A stretch of 14,486 nt of DNA. Origin: DATLHO01 sp035539855 (lineage in GTDB: Bacteria > Bacteroidota > Ignavibacteria > OLB7). The notes beneath the pieces were generated by a model. It was not told where the DNA came from, did not search any database, and saw only the letters and a list, made by a program, of their open reading frames with translations. Position numbers and translations under genes: made by a program. Each line of letters opens with the position of its first letter. Within the stretch, counting starts at the first letter, position 1. The stretch is taken from positions 1-14,486 of the forward strand of contig DATLHO010000015.1 of the NCBI GenBank assembly GCA_035539855.1, written 5' to 3'. This document shows, one piece after another, positions 14,220 to 14,486 of this stretch.

Positions 14220-14251
14220 TTGGCGAGGCTGCGCTTCGGAGCATATCTTCG
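14220..14251 (+). promoter_or_regulatory. Promoter of tRNA-Arg copy 2
   Basis: TTGG at 14220 and TATCTTCG at 14244-14251 are separated by 21 bases counted from TTG, the same spacing as in the rpsT promoter; the -7 box differs from TAnnTTTG at one position. Transcription would begin near 14257, about 16 bases before the mature tRNA. A short inverted repeat, CTCTCA-A-TGAGAG (14257-14269), sits in that leader. Confidence 0.6.
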
Positions 14252-14273
14252 TGACTCTCTCAATGAGAGCGCC

Positions 14274-14347
14274 GCAGCCGTAGCTCAATTGGATAGAGCA
14301 TCTGACTACGGATCAGAAGGTTTGGGGTTCGAGTCCCTACGGCTGCG
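14274..14347 (+). tRNA. tRNA-Arg (anticodon ACG), copy 2
   Basis: This gene is identical over its full 74 bases to the tRNA at 3499-3572, with the same stems, the CTACGGA anticodon loop and discriminator G. Identity continues for two bases after the gene (CA) and stops exactly at its first base upstream. CCA is not encoded. It has its own promoter and terminator, unlike copy 1, which seems to depend on the rpsT transcript. Confidence 0.95.
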
Positions 14348-14353
14348 CACCGC

Positions 14354-14388
14354 AACGCCCGATCATCACGATCGGGCGTTCTGCTTTT
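14354..14388 (+). terminator. Intrinsic terminator after tRNA-Arg copy 2
   Basis: An 11-bp perfect stem (AACGCCCGATC at 14354-14364 with GATCGGGCGTT at 14370-14380), loop ATCAC, runs into CTGCTTTT. It lies between the tRNA and the convergent gene ending at 14399 and could stop transcription from the tRNA side; its sequence is unrelated to the terminator after copy 1. Confidence 0.85.
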
Positions 14389-14398
14389 GCGTGCGCGA

Positions 14399-14486
14399 TC
14401 ACGAGCGGCGCGCGACGACCTCGGCGAGGGCGAAGCCGAGATAGCACGCGGCCACCGATGCGACGAGACTCACCGAGCCGTAGAAG
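14399..14486 (-). CDS. C-terminal end of a small membrane protein, possibly CrcB-like
   Basis: Only the last 28 codons are present; the gene continues beyond the window. The fragment reads FYGSVSLVASVAACYLGFAL then AEVVARRS and a stop. One membrane helix with Ser/Ala/Gly content and a short basic tail resembles the last helix of CrcB/Fluc fluoride channels. The fragment is too short to decide, so other small membrane proteins are possible. It is convergent with tRNA-Arg copy 2. Confidence 0.35.
   Translation of the reverse strand, partial: FYGSVSLVASVAACYLGFALAEVVARRS

Noticed and set aside
14274..14349. tRNA copy 2 as a phage-type attR site
   Set aside because: The copy is the whole gene, with its own promoter and terminator, and no integrase gene is in the block; a proven attachment site cannot be claimed.

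Overview
The window is GC-rich chromosomal DNA from a bacterium of the Bacteroidota/Chlorobiota/Ignavibacteriota group; a high-GC lineage such as Kapabacteria is my best guess, but the phylum is inferred. Three signs point there. The WD40 protein ends in a type IX secretion (Por) sorting domain. The rpsT gene and one tRNA gene have the Bacteroidota promoter type (TTTG/TTG, 21 nt, TAnnTTTG-like box). Most core genes lack a Shine-Dalgarno sequence. No rRNA, CRISPR array, transposase, integrase or phage gene is visible.

Layout. Positions 1-3000 (minus strand) hold an edge-truncated secreted metalloprotease of the MXAN_6640 type, a hotdog acyl-CoA thioesterase, a BamD/YfiO-like outer-membrane lipoprotein and an exported single-pass protein of unknown function. 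At 3140-3605 is a plus-strand unit: promoter, rpsT (ribosomal protein S20), tRNA-Arg(ACG) and a strong terminator. From 3606 to 5515 come a repeat-containing spacer, an exported HEAT-repeat protein of lower GC, and a VOC/bleomycin-resistance-like protein. From 5578 to 7065 (minus strand) lie a nitrilase-superfamily amidohydrolase fused to a small CCPF-motif domain, and a YnfA membrane protein.

From 7243 to 14175 is a WD40/T9SS secreted protein followed by an arsenic-resistance cluster: ACR3 arsenite exporter, ArsR repressor, ArsP-type permease, a small CxxC redox protein, a membrane-anchored periplasmic thioredoxin, a CcdA-type electron-transfer membrane protein, and a convergent MFS transporter. 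At 14220-14390 there is a second, base-identical tRNA-Arg(ACG) with its own promoter and terminator. The window closes with the end of a small membrane protein that may be a CrcB-like fluoride channel.

How the genes fit together. ACR3 should export arsenite and ArsR should sense it. The permease, cytosolic CxxC protein, CcdA-like protein and periplasmic thioredoxin form a tightly spaced block that looks like a transmembrane thiol-redox relay coupled to export, plausibly of trivalent organoarsenicals. An interrupted dyad just before the permease start is a candidate ArsR operator. No arsenate reductase (ArsC) or arsenite methyltransferase (ArsM) is encoded here. The most interesting points are the identical tRNA-Arg genes bracketing about 10.8 kb that contains the arsenic cluster, the permease-redox block, and the nitrilase-CCPF fusion.
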